A stretch of DNA of 11,284 bases from Roseburia sp. (GTDB lineage: Bacteria > Bacillota > Clostridia > Lachnospirales > Lachnospiraceae), in the NCBI GenBank assembly GCA_030844625.1, contig JAUUNJ010000054.1, forward strand, positions 1 through 11,284. Reading direction: 5' to 3'. The notes beneath the pieces are model-generated. The model was given only the letters and a program-made list of their open reading frames with translations. It made no database searches and was not told where the DNA came from. Each line of letters opens with the position of its first letter. Position 1 is the stretch's first letter. Of the stretch, positions 1 through 6,420 are shown in pieces. Position numbers and translations under genes: made by a program.

Positions 1-139
1 AAGTTTGTTTTAAAGTAAATAAAATAGGAAAAATAAAGCACCCGCTATTTTAAGGGGTATGATTGTAATAAATCTAAAACTTAACATGAATCTAAAAATT
101 ATATACAAATATAAAAACTTATCAAATGTCAAAAAAATG

Positions 140-168
140 TTCACAAATCTAAAAAATAATGTTATGAT
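140..168 (+). promoter_or_regulatory. Promoter of the TetR-family gene
   Basis: A -35 box TTCACA (140-145) and a -10 box TATGAT (163-168) are separated by exactly 17 bp. Each box matches the sigma-A consensus at 5 of 6 positions. A TG dinucleotide at 160-161, one base before the -10 box, makes it an extended -10. Transcription would start near 175, leaving a leader of about 50 nt that contains the inverted repeat at 188-202 and the ribosome binding site AGGAGGAGG (216-224) in front of the ATG at 227. Confidence 0.8.
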
Positions 169-187
169 GCTTATAAATAAAGGATTC

Positions 188-202
188 TTGTAATGATTAC
201 AA
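188..202. promoter_or_regulatory. Perfect palindrome, candidate TetR operator
   Basis: TTGTAATGATTACAA is a perfect inverted repeat of two 7-bp arms around a single central G. It lies between the predicted transcription start (about 175) and the ribosome binding site of the TetR-family gene. Most TetR proteins repress their own gene by binding a 15-bp or longer palindrome at this position, so an autoregulatory operator is the natural reading. One further exact half-site, TTGTAAT, is at 63-69. Binding by the neighbouring protein is inferred, not shown. Confidence 0.65.
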
Positions 203-226
203 AATAATATACACAAGGAGGAGGAC

Positions 227-811
227 ATGGCAAATTCTAATATTACAAAAAGGGCATTAGCGCAAAGTTTAAAAGAATTAGGAGCAACTAAGATTCTTGA
301 TAAGATTACGGTGGCAGATATCACGGAGCACTGTGGAGTGAACAGACAGACATTTTATTATCATTTTAATGATAAGTATGAATTACTTAGCTGGATTTAT
401 ACTCAGGAATTGTTTATTCCATTGACTAAGGATCTTTCCTTTGAAAACTGGGGAGAAAAATTGATTGAATTATTTAAATACATGAAACAGCAGAAGAAAT
501 TTTTTATGAACACCATTAAGTCGTCCAATAATTTTTATGCTGAATATCTGGAAAAAGTGCTTGTAGAATTATTTAATAAGGCAATTACAGAATTAGATAT
601 CTCAAATAATTTAGGAGAAAAAGAGCAAAATATTTATGCCAGATTTTTTGCGTACGGATTGACAGGAGTAATTGTAGATTGGACGTTGAAAGGGATGAAG
701 GAAGAGGAGGCAGAATTTTCTTATACGCTTCAGAATATGGTATTTAATACAGAGCGTCTGGGACATGAATTTTATATGTACCATAAAGGTGAAAAAAGTA
801 ATCGTGTGTAA
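227..811 (+). CDS. TetR/AcrR-family transcriptional regulator (DhaS-like)
   Basis: A 194-residue cytoplasmic DNA-binding repressor, a normal length for the family. The N-terminal helix-turn-helix lies at about residues 26-48: TVADITEHCGVNRQTFYYHF, with the family signature of a recognition helix (G37-V38-N39-R40-Q41-T42) followed by F43-Y44-Y45-H46-F47 and D49-K50. The remainder (about 60-190) is predicted all-helical and resembles the C-terminal domain of DhaS-like regulators, which binds a ligand or partner protein; no ligand can be deduced. The start is supported by the ribosome binding site AGGAGGAGG at 216-224. The gene has its own promoter, with a perfect palindrome in the leader that is probably its operator. 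It sits directly upstream of, and in the same direction as, a lipoprotein/MMPL transporter pair, the usual arrangement for a local regulator of an exporter. Family assignment is firm; its target and inducer are inference. Confidence 0.92.
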   Translation: MANSNITKRALAQSLKELGATKILDKITVADITEHCGVNRQTFYYHFNDKYELLSWIYTQELFIPLTKDLSFENWGEKLIELFKYMKQQKKFFMNTIKSSNNFYAEYLEKVLVELFNKAITELDISNNLGEKEQNIYARFFAYGLTGVIVDWTLKGMKEEEAEFSYTLQNMVFNTERLGHEFYMYHKGEKSNRV

Positions 812-879
812 GAAAATGTGTTATCTGATAAAAATATTTACGTTATAAGAAAATCATAAAATTATCATACAAAAACAGT

Positions 880-952
880 ATCACTATACAATTTTGTACA
901 AGAGTATAAAAATATAACTCATGTATGAGATTGTATAGTGATTTTTATTTAT
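880..952 (+). terminator. Possible Rho-independent terminator after the TetR-family gene
   Basis: The 13-bp perfect stem 880-892/930-942 is followed at once by a T-rich run (TTTTATTTATT from 943). Stem plus T-run suits a terminator for the gene ending at 811. Against it, the loop is long (37 nt), the stem is AT-rich, and the stop codon is about 70 nt upstream. Confidence 0.5.
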
Positions 953-955
953 TCA

Positions 956-967
956 ACAGTATACTGT
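956..967. promoter_or_regulatory. 12-bp palindrome upstream of lipoprotein operon promoter
   Basis: ACAGTATACTGT is a perfect 12-bp palindrome lying 16 bp upstream of the predicted -35 region of the lipoprotein/MMPL operon. Its position would suit a regulator binding site. It does not match the TTGTAAT palindrome at 188-202, so binding by the same TetR protein is uncertain. Confidence 0.4.
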
Positions 968-983
968 ATTGTAGGAATTTAAT

Positions 984-1013
984 TAGAAACAAATTCTGTC
1001 TGATCAATATAAT
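984..1013 (+). promoter_or_regulatory. Promoter of the lipoprotein/MMPL operon
   Basis: A perfect -10 hexamer TATAAT lies at 1008-1013. The best -35 candidate is TAGAAA (984-989), 4 of 6 consensus positions with an 18-bp spacer. Transcription would start near 1020. That makes an ATG at 1031 too close to the 5' end to carry a ribosome binding site and favours the start at 1052, preceded by AAAAGGAG (1034-1041). Confidence 0.65.
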
Positions 1014-1051
1014 ATTTTAAACAACAGACTATGAAAAGGAGTGTATCTATC

Positions 1052-3466
1052 ATGAAAAATTATGTTCATAAGGGTATCAGTTTGATGTTAGTAATGACTA
1101 TGTCGGCATGGTGTTTCACAGGATGTGGTACTGCATCAAATGACAGGGAGAAGGTTACAAAAAAGGATACGGCATCGGATACCGCCAATATGGAAGATTT
1201 GCTTACAAGTAAGGTGGGAAGTGCTGGTGATACAGACAAGAAAGAAACCGTTTATGTTGAGATGAAAGCAGATGGAACCGTTACAAAAACGACGGTCAGC
1301 AATGTTCTGAAAATATCAGGAAAAGATAATATAAAAGATTATTCCTCTTTAGATGATATTGAAAATCTTAGCGGAGAAGAAAAATTTGCCAAGGACGATG
1401 AGGGAAACCTGATTTGGGAAAATAAAGGAGAGAACATTTCTTATCAGGGCACAACTACAGAGGCTGCCCCAATTGACATTAAGATTACATACTATTTGGA
1501 TGATCAGAAAATAGAAGCAAAAGATTTGGCAGGAAAAAGTGGAAAAGTTAAGATTGTTTATGATTATAAAAATAATGCCAGAGATGAGAAAGGAAATTTT
1601 GTACCTTTCCTTGTTTTGACAGGTATGATTTTGGATGGGGATAATTTTTCCAATGTTGAAGTAGACAACGGTAAAGTGATTGATCATGATGGTACAGACA
1701 TTGTGATCGGATATGCAGCTCCGGGTCTTAAAAATGAATGGTTAAATTCAATTAAAAATGCAGAGGAGTACATTGGAGACATTGAGATTCCTGAATCTGT
1801 TACGGTTACTGCGGACGTCAAAGAGTTTTCAATGGATATGACTTTGACAGCAGCCACATCTCAGATTGGTGATATGGATTTGGAGGATACCTTAGATTTT
1901 TCTGACATTGAAAGTCAGATGGATGAGCTTCAGGATGGTGCTGACCAGTTAGTGGATGGTACAGAAGAGTTGAATGATGGAGCAGAACAATTACAATCGG
2001 GTTCATCAAAACTTAATTCAGGAGCAAGGGATTTAGCGAAATATACAAAACAGCTTTCTGATGGTACAGAAAATTTAAAGAACCAGTATACAATTTTTAA
2101 TAAAGCCCTTCTGGATGGTGTAAAGTCTGCCAATTCAGGTGCAAAACAAATATATAAAGGAACAAAAGAAGTGGAGAGTGCAGCCACAGCAGTTAATAAA
2201 GGTGCTAAAGAATTAGAAAGTGCAGCTACAGCCATCAATAAAGGAACAAAAGAACTGGAAAGTGCAGCAGCGGCAGTTGATCCGGGAGCAAAAGAACTGG
2301 AAAGTGCAGTAGGAACAGCAAATAAGGGAGGTCAGCAACTGGCAGATGGAATTTCCCAGGCAAAATCAGCTTTTGAGGACACTACAGATGCAGATGGAAG
2401 TGTAAAGAGTCAGGGACTTAATAATGGTTCTAAGAGTATCGCAGCCGGTGCAAAGAGTGCCAATGAGGGTGTCCAGGAACTGGCAAAAATACTTCAGGAT
2501 ACACCGGATTCTATTCAGAAGCAGATTAATGGAATTATCGATCAGGTAAGTGCGGCAACAAATGGTGCTGTTTCTTCCGAAAGCGCATTAAATGCCACAG
2601 TGGAAGGGATTAATTCGGCAGTAGAAAGCGGTATGGAATTAAGTGAAGTTCTCCAAAAGAACGGACTGAATGCAAAATCCTATTATTCACTGGTTCAGGC
2701 TTATTATAGTGTCCAGACACTCAGTTCCGTTAAGAGTACATTTGATGCACAAATTCAGGATAAGGCGAAGGACATTAAAGAATTATTAAGCGGAATGAAA
2801 GCATTAGAAGATGGTACGGCTACCCTAAGTGGTGGAATCGGTCAGGTTTATGCAGGAATGCAGCAGATTGATAAGGGGGCAAAAGAACTTGTTTCAGGTA
2901 CCGGTGAAATACAAAAGGGAATGGCAAGTCTTACTCAGGGAACTTCCGGAATAAAGAGCGGAACCACCAAACTGGCTTCCGGTACATCAAGTCTCGAAAA
3001 AGGAACAAAGAGTATGTCTAAAGGAACGGCAGCGCTTAAGACAGGAGCCGGAAAACTGAAAACGGCAATGAAACAGTTATCTTCCGGTGCATCTACATTA
3101 AATACAAAGATAGGCGCTGCAAGTCCTAAGATTAAGAGTGGAGTTTCACAAATTGATGCGGCTACAAAGGAAATCAGTAAAGGAGCAGGAACGCTGTCAT
3201 CGGGCACAACAGAACTTGATAATGGAATCATCACATTGGCAGATGGTACAAAAGAACTGAAAGATGGTGCAATTAAATTAAATGATGAAGGCATTAGCAA
3301 AATTACGGATATTTTCGGAAATGATGCAAAGGAAGCAGTTGATATAATAGAAGATACTTTGAATACCGGAAAGGAATATAAGTCATTTAGTGGTATCAGT
3401 GATGATATGAGCGGAGAAGTTAAGTTCATATTTAAGACTGAGGAAATAAAAGCGGATAATGAGTAA
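1052..3466 (+). CDS. Secreted lipoprotein with X-X-X-Leu-X-X-Gly heptad repeats, MMPL partner
   Basis: An 804-residue envelope protein from the preferred start at 1052; an in-frame ATG at 1031 would add seven residues but has no ribosome binding site. A basic N-terminus (MKNYVHK), a hydrophobic stretch and the lipobox FTGC suggest lipid anchoring on the Cys at residue 26. Residues about 50-285 form a beta-rich domain with no recognised motif. From about residue 290 the protein is mainly a long helical region of Leu-x-x-Gly heptads (e.g. LQDGADQLVDGTEELNDGAEQ), broken by a middle section (about 470-580) and resuming at about 582-745. Such repeats are known from YhgE/Pip-type proteins, but the membrane segments of that family are absent: I see no TM after the signal. 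Only 15 nt separate it from the MMPL transporter gene, so the two are almost certainly co-transcribed. A role as an extracytoplasmic partner or spacer for that transporter is inference. A 14-residue unit is repeated four times within the heptad region. Confidence 0.85.
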   Translation: MKNYVHKGISLMLVMTMSAWCFTGCGTASNDREKVTKKDTASDTANMEDLLTSKVGSAGDTDKKETVYVEMKADGTVTKTTVSNVLKISGKDNIKDYSSLDDIENLSGEEKFAKDDEGNLIWENKGENISYQGTTTEAAPIDIKITYYLDDQKIEAKDLAGKSGKVKIVYDYKNNARDEKGNFVPFLVLTGMILDGDNFSNVEVDNGKVIDHDGTDIVIGYAAPGLKNEWLNSIKNAEEYIGDIEIPESVTVTADVKEFSMDMTLTAATSQIGDMDLEDTLDFSDIESQMDELQDGADQLVDGTEELNDGAEQLQSGSSKLNSGARDLAKYTKQLSDGTENLKNQYTIFNKALLDGVKSANSGAKQIYKGTKEVESAATAVNKGAKELESAATAINKGTKELESAAAAVDPGAKELESAVGTANKGGQQLADGISQAKSAFEDTTDADGSVKSQGLNNGSKSIAAGAKSANEGVQELAKILQDTPDSIQKQINGIIDQVSAATNGAVSSESALNATVEGINSAVESGMELSEVLQKNGLNAKSYYSLVQAYYSVQTLSSVKSTFDAQIQDKAKDIKELLSGMKALEDGTATLSGGIGQVYAGMQQIDKGAKELVSGTGEIQKGMASLTQGTSGIKSGTTKLASGTSSLEKGTKSMSKGTAALKTGAGKLKTAMKQLSSGASTLNTKIGAASPKIKSGVSQIDAATKEISKGAGTLSSGTTELDNGIITLADGTKELKDGAIKLNDEGISKITDIFGNDAKEAVDIIEDTLNTGKEYKSFSGISDDMSGEVKFIFKTEEIKADNE
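2156..2323 (+). repeat. Four tandem 42-bp (14-residue) units inside the lipoprotein gene
   Basis: Four in-frame copies of a 14-residue unit follow each other without gaps, at 2156-2197, 2198-2239, 2240-2281 and 2282-2323. The consensus is KGxKELESAATAxN. Copies 2 to 4 share K-E-L-E-S-A exactly; copy 1 has V for L, and copy 4 is the most diverged (PGAKELESAVGTAN). The unit is two heptads long, which indicates local duplication that preserves the coiled-coil register. Confidence 0.85.
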
Positions 3467-3481
3467 AGGAGCTGATAAGAC

Positions 3482-5554
3482 ATGAAAAGATTTGGACAGT
3501 TTGTTGTAAAAGCCAGATATGCCATATTGATTATCAGTATTCTGCTACTGATACCGGCGGCTATAGGCTATTTTACTACCAGAGTTAATTATGACCTTTT
3601 ATATTATCTTCCTGACGGAATTGATACAATGACAGGACAGGATATTTTACTGAATGACTTTGGGTCAGGTGCTTTTGGAATGGTTCTGGTCGATGGAATG
3701 GAAGATAAGCAGGTTTCTGAACTGAAAGAAAAAATAGAAAGTGTGGATCATGTAAGTAAAGTTTTATGGTATGACAGCTTTGCAGATTTAAATATGCCGA
3801 AGAGTATGCTGCCCGAAGACGTATATAATGCTTTTAATCATGGTGATTCCACTATTATGATGGTTATCTTTGATGATACAAGTTCCGGTGATGGGACAAT
3901 GGGGGCTATCAACGAAATACGAGAAGTTACAAAGCACCAATGTATGATCAGCGGAATTTCGGCGATTGTAACGGATACGAGGGAACTTGCTGAGCAGGAG
4001 ACGGTAATATATGTAGGGATTGCGGTTATAATTTCCGTAATAATACTTTCATTGCTGATGGATTCATGGCTGATTCCGATATTTTTCCTTTTAAGTATTG
4101 GTATGGCGATTGTCTATAATTTGGGAAGTAACATTGTAATGGGAGAGATTTCCTATATTACAAAAGCATTGGCAGCTGTACTTCAATTAGCGGTAACTAT
4201 GGATTATTCCATATTCCTATGGCACAGTTATGAAGAACAACTGGAAATAACCAATGGAGATAGGAACTCAGCCATGGCAAATGCCATTACAACAACAATT
4301 TCATCGGTAGTGGGAAGCTCTATTACAACTGTTGCAGGATTTATTGCATTGTGCTTTATGAGTTTTACATTGGGACTTGATATGGGAATTGTTATGGCGA
4401 AGGGGGTTGTGCTTGGCGTTATAGCATGTGTAACAATTCTGCCGTCAATGATTCTTGTATGTGATAAAGCTATTGAAAAAACAAAACACAGGCAGTTATT
4501 GCCTGATTTTAAGAAAATACCGGCATTTATTACAAAGCATTATGTTGTATTTATTGTTTTGTTTTTAATTTTATTGATTCCTTCTATTTATGGATATAAC
4601 AATACAAAGGTTTATTATGATTTATCCTTAAGTCTGCCAAAGAGCCTTGAAAGTGTTAAGGCTCAGGATACAATATCTGAGGATTATAATCTTGGATCGG
4701 CAAATATTGTTCTGGTACAGTCCTCAACACCAAAAAAGAATGTTTCCAACATGATTGAGGAAATTAAAAAAGTTGATGGTGTTCAAAGTGCACTGGGACT
4801 GGAAAGCGTACTGGATAGTTCTATACCGGATTCTTTTATACCGGAGGATTTGACTAAAGATCTGAGGAACGATGAATATGAAATGTTTCTATTTATGTCA
4901 GAATACAAAACCGGTTCTGACGAGGCAAATGAACAGTGTAATGCAGTAGAAAAAATTATTAAAAAATATGATGACAAAGGCATGCTTGTAGGAGAAGCAG
5001 CATGTACAAGAGACCTGATAAAGATTACAAATAGAGATTTTGCCATTGTCAGTGCAGTTTCCATAGTTCTTATTTTCATAATTATTGCGCTGGTGTTCAA
5101 ATCAGCAACGCTTCCGATTGTTCTGGTTGCGCTGATTCAATCTGCAATATTTATGAATATGGGTATTCCGTATTACACCAATACGGTATTGCCGTTTATA
5201 GCATCCATTGTAATTGGAACCATTCAACTGGGAGCTACGGTTGATTACGCAATTCTGATGACCAACAGATATAAGTTAGAACGTTCTCTTGGAAAGGACA
5301 GAAAGCAGGCATCCTGTGATGCACTGACAGCTACCATGAAGTCTGTAATCGTCAGTGCGTTGACATTTTTTGGAGCTACTTTTGGTGTGGGTGTTTATTC
5401 CAGCATTGATATGATTAGTTCTCTCTGCCTGCTCATGTCAAGGGGAGCATTGATCAGTATGGTATTTGTTATCTGCATCCTTCCGGCATTGTTTATTCTG
5501 TTTGATAAACCGATTATAAAGGGAAGTTATAAATTTTTGGATGTTAAGCATTAA
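3482..5554 (+). CDS. MMPL-family RND-type membrane transporter
   Basis: A 690-residue integral membrane protein with two homologous halves (about 1-340 and 341-690). Each half starts with one TM helix (about 12-32 and 354-374), then an extracytoplasmic domain of about 140 residues, then a block of five TM helices, giving 12 TM in all. The opening of each half matches: RVNYDLLYYLP near residue 40 and KVYYDLSLSLP near 383. Each five-helix block carries the Asp-Tyr pair expected of the MMPL proton relay, D241-Y242 (TMDYSIF) and D588-Y589 (TVDYAIL). MMPL proteins use proton flow to export lipids, glycolipids or hydrophobic compounds; the substrate here is unknown. The start follows AAAGGAG (3465-3471), which overlaps the stop codon of the lipoprotein gene, so translation is probably coupled. 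The upstream TetR-family gene makes this a plausible regulated export operon. No terminator is visible directly after it. Confidence 0.93.
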   Translation: MKRFGQFVVKARYAILIISILLLIPAAIGYFTTRVNYDLLYYLPDGIDTMTGQDILLNDFGSGAFGMVLVDGMEDKQVSELKEKIESVDHVSKVLWYDSFADLNMPKSMLPEDVYNAFNHGDSTIMMVIFDDTSSGDGTMGAINEIREVTKHQCMISGISAIVTDTRELAEQETVIYVGIAVIISVIILSLLMDSWLIPIFFLLSIGMAIVYNLGSNIVMGEISYITKALAAVLQLAVTMDYSIFLWHSYEEQLEITNGDRNSAMANAITTTISSVVGSSITTVAGFIALCFMSFTLGLDMGIVMAKGVVLGVIACVTILPSMILVCDKAIEKTKHRQLLPDFKKIPAFITKHYVVFIVLFLILLIPSIYGYNNTKVYYDLSLSLPKSLESVKAQDTISEDYNLGSANIVLVQSSTPKKNVSNMIEEIKKVDGVQSALGLESVLDSSIPDSFIPEDLTKDLRNDEYEMFLFMSEYKTGSDEANEQCNAVEKIIKKYDDKGMLVGEAACTRDLIKITNRDFAIVSAVSIVLIFIIIALVFKSATLPIVLVALIQSAIFMNMGIPYYTNTVLPFIASIVIGTIQLGATVDYAILMTNRYKLERSLGKDRKQASCDALTATMKSVIVSALTFFGATFGVGVYSSIDMISSLCLLMSRGALISMVFVICILPALFILFDKPIIKGSYKFLDVKH

Positions 5555-5556
5555 GA

Positions 5557-5586
5557 TTGATTTTCAAGGTGTTTTTATGGTAAAAT
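5557..5586 (+). promoter_or_regulatory. Likely promoter of the cytidylate-kinase-like gene
   Basis: An extended -10, TG at 5578-5579 followed by TAAAAT (5581-5586), is paired with TTGATT (5557-5562), 4 of 6 matches to the -35 consensus, with an 18-bp spacer. It begins 3 nt after the MMPL stop codon. With no terminator before it, the gene may be read both from here and from the upstream operon. Confidence 0.5.
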
Positions 5587-5608
5587 TACAATAAGAATAA
5601 GTTCGGAA

Positions 5609-5637
5609 AACATTTCATATTTATAAAAAGGAATGTT
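5609..5637 (+). repeat. Inverted repeat in the leader of the cytidylate-kinase-like gene
   Basis: AACATTTC (5609-5616) can pair with GGAATGTT (5630-5637), eight pairs including one G-U, around a 13-nt AT-rich loop. No T-run follows, so this is not a normal terminator. It could be a leader hairpin or a protein binding site, or chance in AT-rich DNA. Confidence 0.3.
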
Positions 5638-5663
5638 GAAAAACGGTACAGGAGGAAAGGCTT

Positions 5664-6260
5664 ATGAAACAGATTATCATTGCAATCGGAAGAGAATTTG
5701 GAAGCGGTGGACACATTGTGGCACAGAAACTGGCAGAACGTTATCAGATTCCTTTGTATAGTAAGGAATTGCTGGCGGAAGTGGCAAAGGATGGAGAATA
5801 TAGTAAAGAAATACTGGAAAGATTTGACGAGAAACCAATGAATCTTGCTTTTATTCCTGCACCAATTGGAGGAACTACTGTATCTTTGGAACAGGGCGTG
5901 GCAATTACCCAGTTTAATTTTCTTAGAAAGAAAGCTAACGAGGAGAAAGAATCTTTTGTTGTTGTGGGAAGATGTGCGGATGAAATTTTGGCAGATAATC
6001 CCAATATGGTCAGTGTTTTTATTCTTGGAAGTAAAGAGAGCAAGATGAAACGCGTCATGGAAAGAGAGGGATTGGATGAAAAGTCAGCATTGACCAAGAT
6101 GAAAAAGTCAGACAAAATGAGAAAGACTTATCACAATTTTTATTGTGAAAATAAGTGGGGAGATTCAAGAAGTTATGATATTTGTATTAACACTTCAAGA
6201 ATTGATGCTGATACAGCAGTAGATATGATTTCTAGATATATAGATACCAGAGAAAAATAG
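5664..6260 (+). CDS. Cytidylate kinase-like family protein
   Basis: A 198-residue predicted cytoplasmic P-loop-type protein. The N-terminus IIIAIGREFGSGGHIVAQKLA holds the nucleotide-binding loop G9-R-E-F-G-S-G-G16 typical of this family, which lacks the Lys-Ser/Thr of the classical Walker A. Further family motifs are VVVGRCADEIL (about 99-109) and the block DKMRKTYHNFY (150-160) followed by W165-G166-D167 and YDICINTSRI, where CMP kinases place lid and phosphate-binding residues. True CMP kinases phosphorylate CMP/dCMP. Members of this Clostridia family are annotated by similarity only, and many genomes with several copies also carry a genuine cmk, so the substrate is open. The start is fixed by AGGAGG (5650-5655), 8 nt before the ATG. 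It lies 109 nt after the transporter gene in the same direction, and a strong terminator follows. Any functional link to the transporter is unproven. Confidence 0.88.
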   Translation: MKQIIIAIGREFGSGGHIVAQKLAERYQIPLYSKELLAEVAKDGEYSKEILERFDEKPMNLAFIPAPIGGTTVSLEQGVAITQFNFLRKKANEEKESFVVVGRCADEILADNPNMVSVFILGSKESKMKRVMEREGLDEKSALTKMKKSDKMRKTYHNFYCENKWGDSRSYDICINTSRIDADTAVDMISRYIDTREK

Positions 6261-6280
6261 AGCTAAAAACGTTTCAAACT

Positions 6281-6315
6281 AAGAAACTCCCTTATTTTAA
6301 AGGGGGTTTCTTTTT
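6281..6315 (+). terminator. Strong Rho-independent terminator
   Basis: A 13-bp stem, AAGAAACTCCCTT (6281-6293) with AAGGGGGTTTCTT (6300-6312), with one G-U pair, closes a 6-nt loop (ATTTTA) and runs into TTTTT (6311-6315). It begins 20 nt after the stop codon of the cytidylate-kinase-like gene and insulates the phosphoesterase gene from upstream transcription. Confidence 0.92.
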
Positions 6316-6377
6316 AAATGAGCTGAAAAATAAAAATACTTTCTTGGGTGTGATATATAGTTTATGAAAACAATATG

Positions 6378-6386
6378 TGTTAAAAT
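6378..6386 (+). promoter_or_regulatory. Extended -10 promoter of the phosphoesterase gene
   Basis: TGTTAAAAT is an extended -10 (TG at 6378-6379, TAAAAT at 6381-6386), the same form as in front of the cytidylate-kinase-like gene. No good -35 is seen at 16-18 bp; the sequence there is TAGTTT or similar. Transcription would start near 6393, giving a leader of about 28 nt with AGGAGG at 6410-6415. Confidence 0.5.
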
Positions 6387-6388
6387 AC

Positions 6389-6407
6389 TATGTAAAGTTT
6401 ATGTAAA
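6389..6407 (+). repeat. Two TATGTAAA direct repeats at 11-bp spacing
   Basis: TATGTAAA occurs at 6389-6396 and again at 6400-6407, exactly one helical turn apart, between the predicted -10 and the ribosome binding site. A weaker match (TGTTAAAA) lies one more turn upstream at 6378-6385. Spaced direct repeats of this period are used by OmpR/PhoB-type response regulators, but AT-rich chance similarity cannot be excluded. Confidence 0.35.
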
Positions 6408-6420
6408 ATAGGAGGAAACC

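Larger units (their letters stand above)
875..967 (+). repeat. Nested inverted repeats between tetR-like gene and lipoprotein operon
   Basis: Two inverted-repeat pairs are nested. The outer pair is ACAGTAT (875-881) with ATACTGT (961-967). The inner pair is a perfect 13-bp match, ATCACTATACAAT (880-892) with ATTGTATAGTGAT (930-942). The 37-nt inner loop carries more small symmetrical elements: TTGTACAA (894-901) and CTCA/TGAG (918-921, 926-929). The right outer arm is itself the half of a perfect 12-bp palindrome at 956-967. The whole could be a terminator plus operator, or the remnant of a small MITE-like element; the sequence alone does not decide. Confidence 0.6.

Noticed and set aside
21..58. 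AAAATAG/CTATTTT (21-27/45-51) and ACCC/GGGT (40-43/55-58) as a terminator of an upstream or minus-strand gene
   Set aside because: The two stems are short and mutually exclusive, and no gene end is visible next to them in the window.
10..324. Antisense open frame across the TetR promoter region
   Set aside because: It overlaps the promoter, operator and start of a well-supported gene, and its product is low-complexity hydrophobic sequence expected from AT-rich noncoding DNA.
1031..1051. In-frame ATG at 1031 as the start of the lipoprotein
   Set aside because: It has no ribosome binding site, lies about 11 nt after the predicted transcription start, and the AAAAGGAG at 1034-1041 lies inside the extra codons and serves the ATG at 1052, which also gives a cleaner signal peptide.
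2156..2323. 42-bp repeats as a CRISPR-like array
   Set aside because: The units are contiguous without unique spacers, stay in frame, and encode a regular coiled-coil segment.
2935..3525. Long antisense open frame (196 codons) opposite the heptad region
   Set aside because: The biased Leu/Gly/Ser/Thr codons of the + strand heptads leave few antisense stops. The antisense product has no domain, and no ribosome binding site was found.
5744..6115. Antisense and shifted frames within the cytidylate-kinase-like gene
   Set aside because: They are wholly contained in a gene with clear family motifs and have no initiation signals of their own.
6261..6420. Riboswitch or small RNA in the gap before the phosphoesterase
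   Set aside because: The only stable structure is the terminator of the preceding gene. The predicted leader is only about 28 nt, too short for a known riboswitch.
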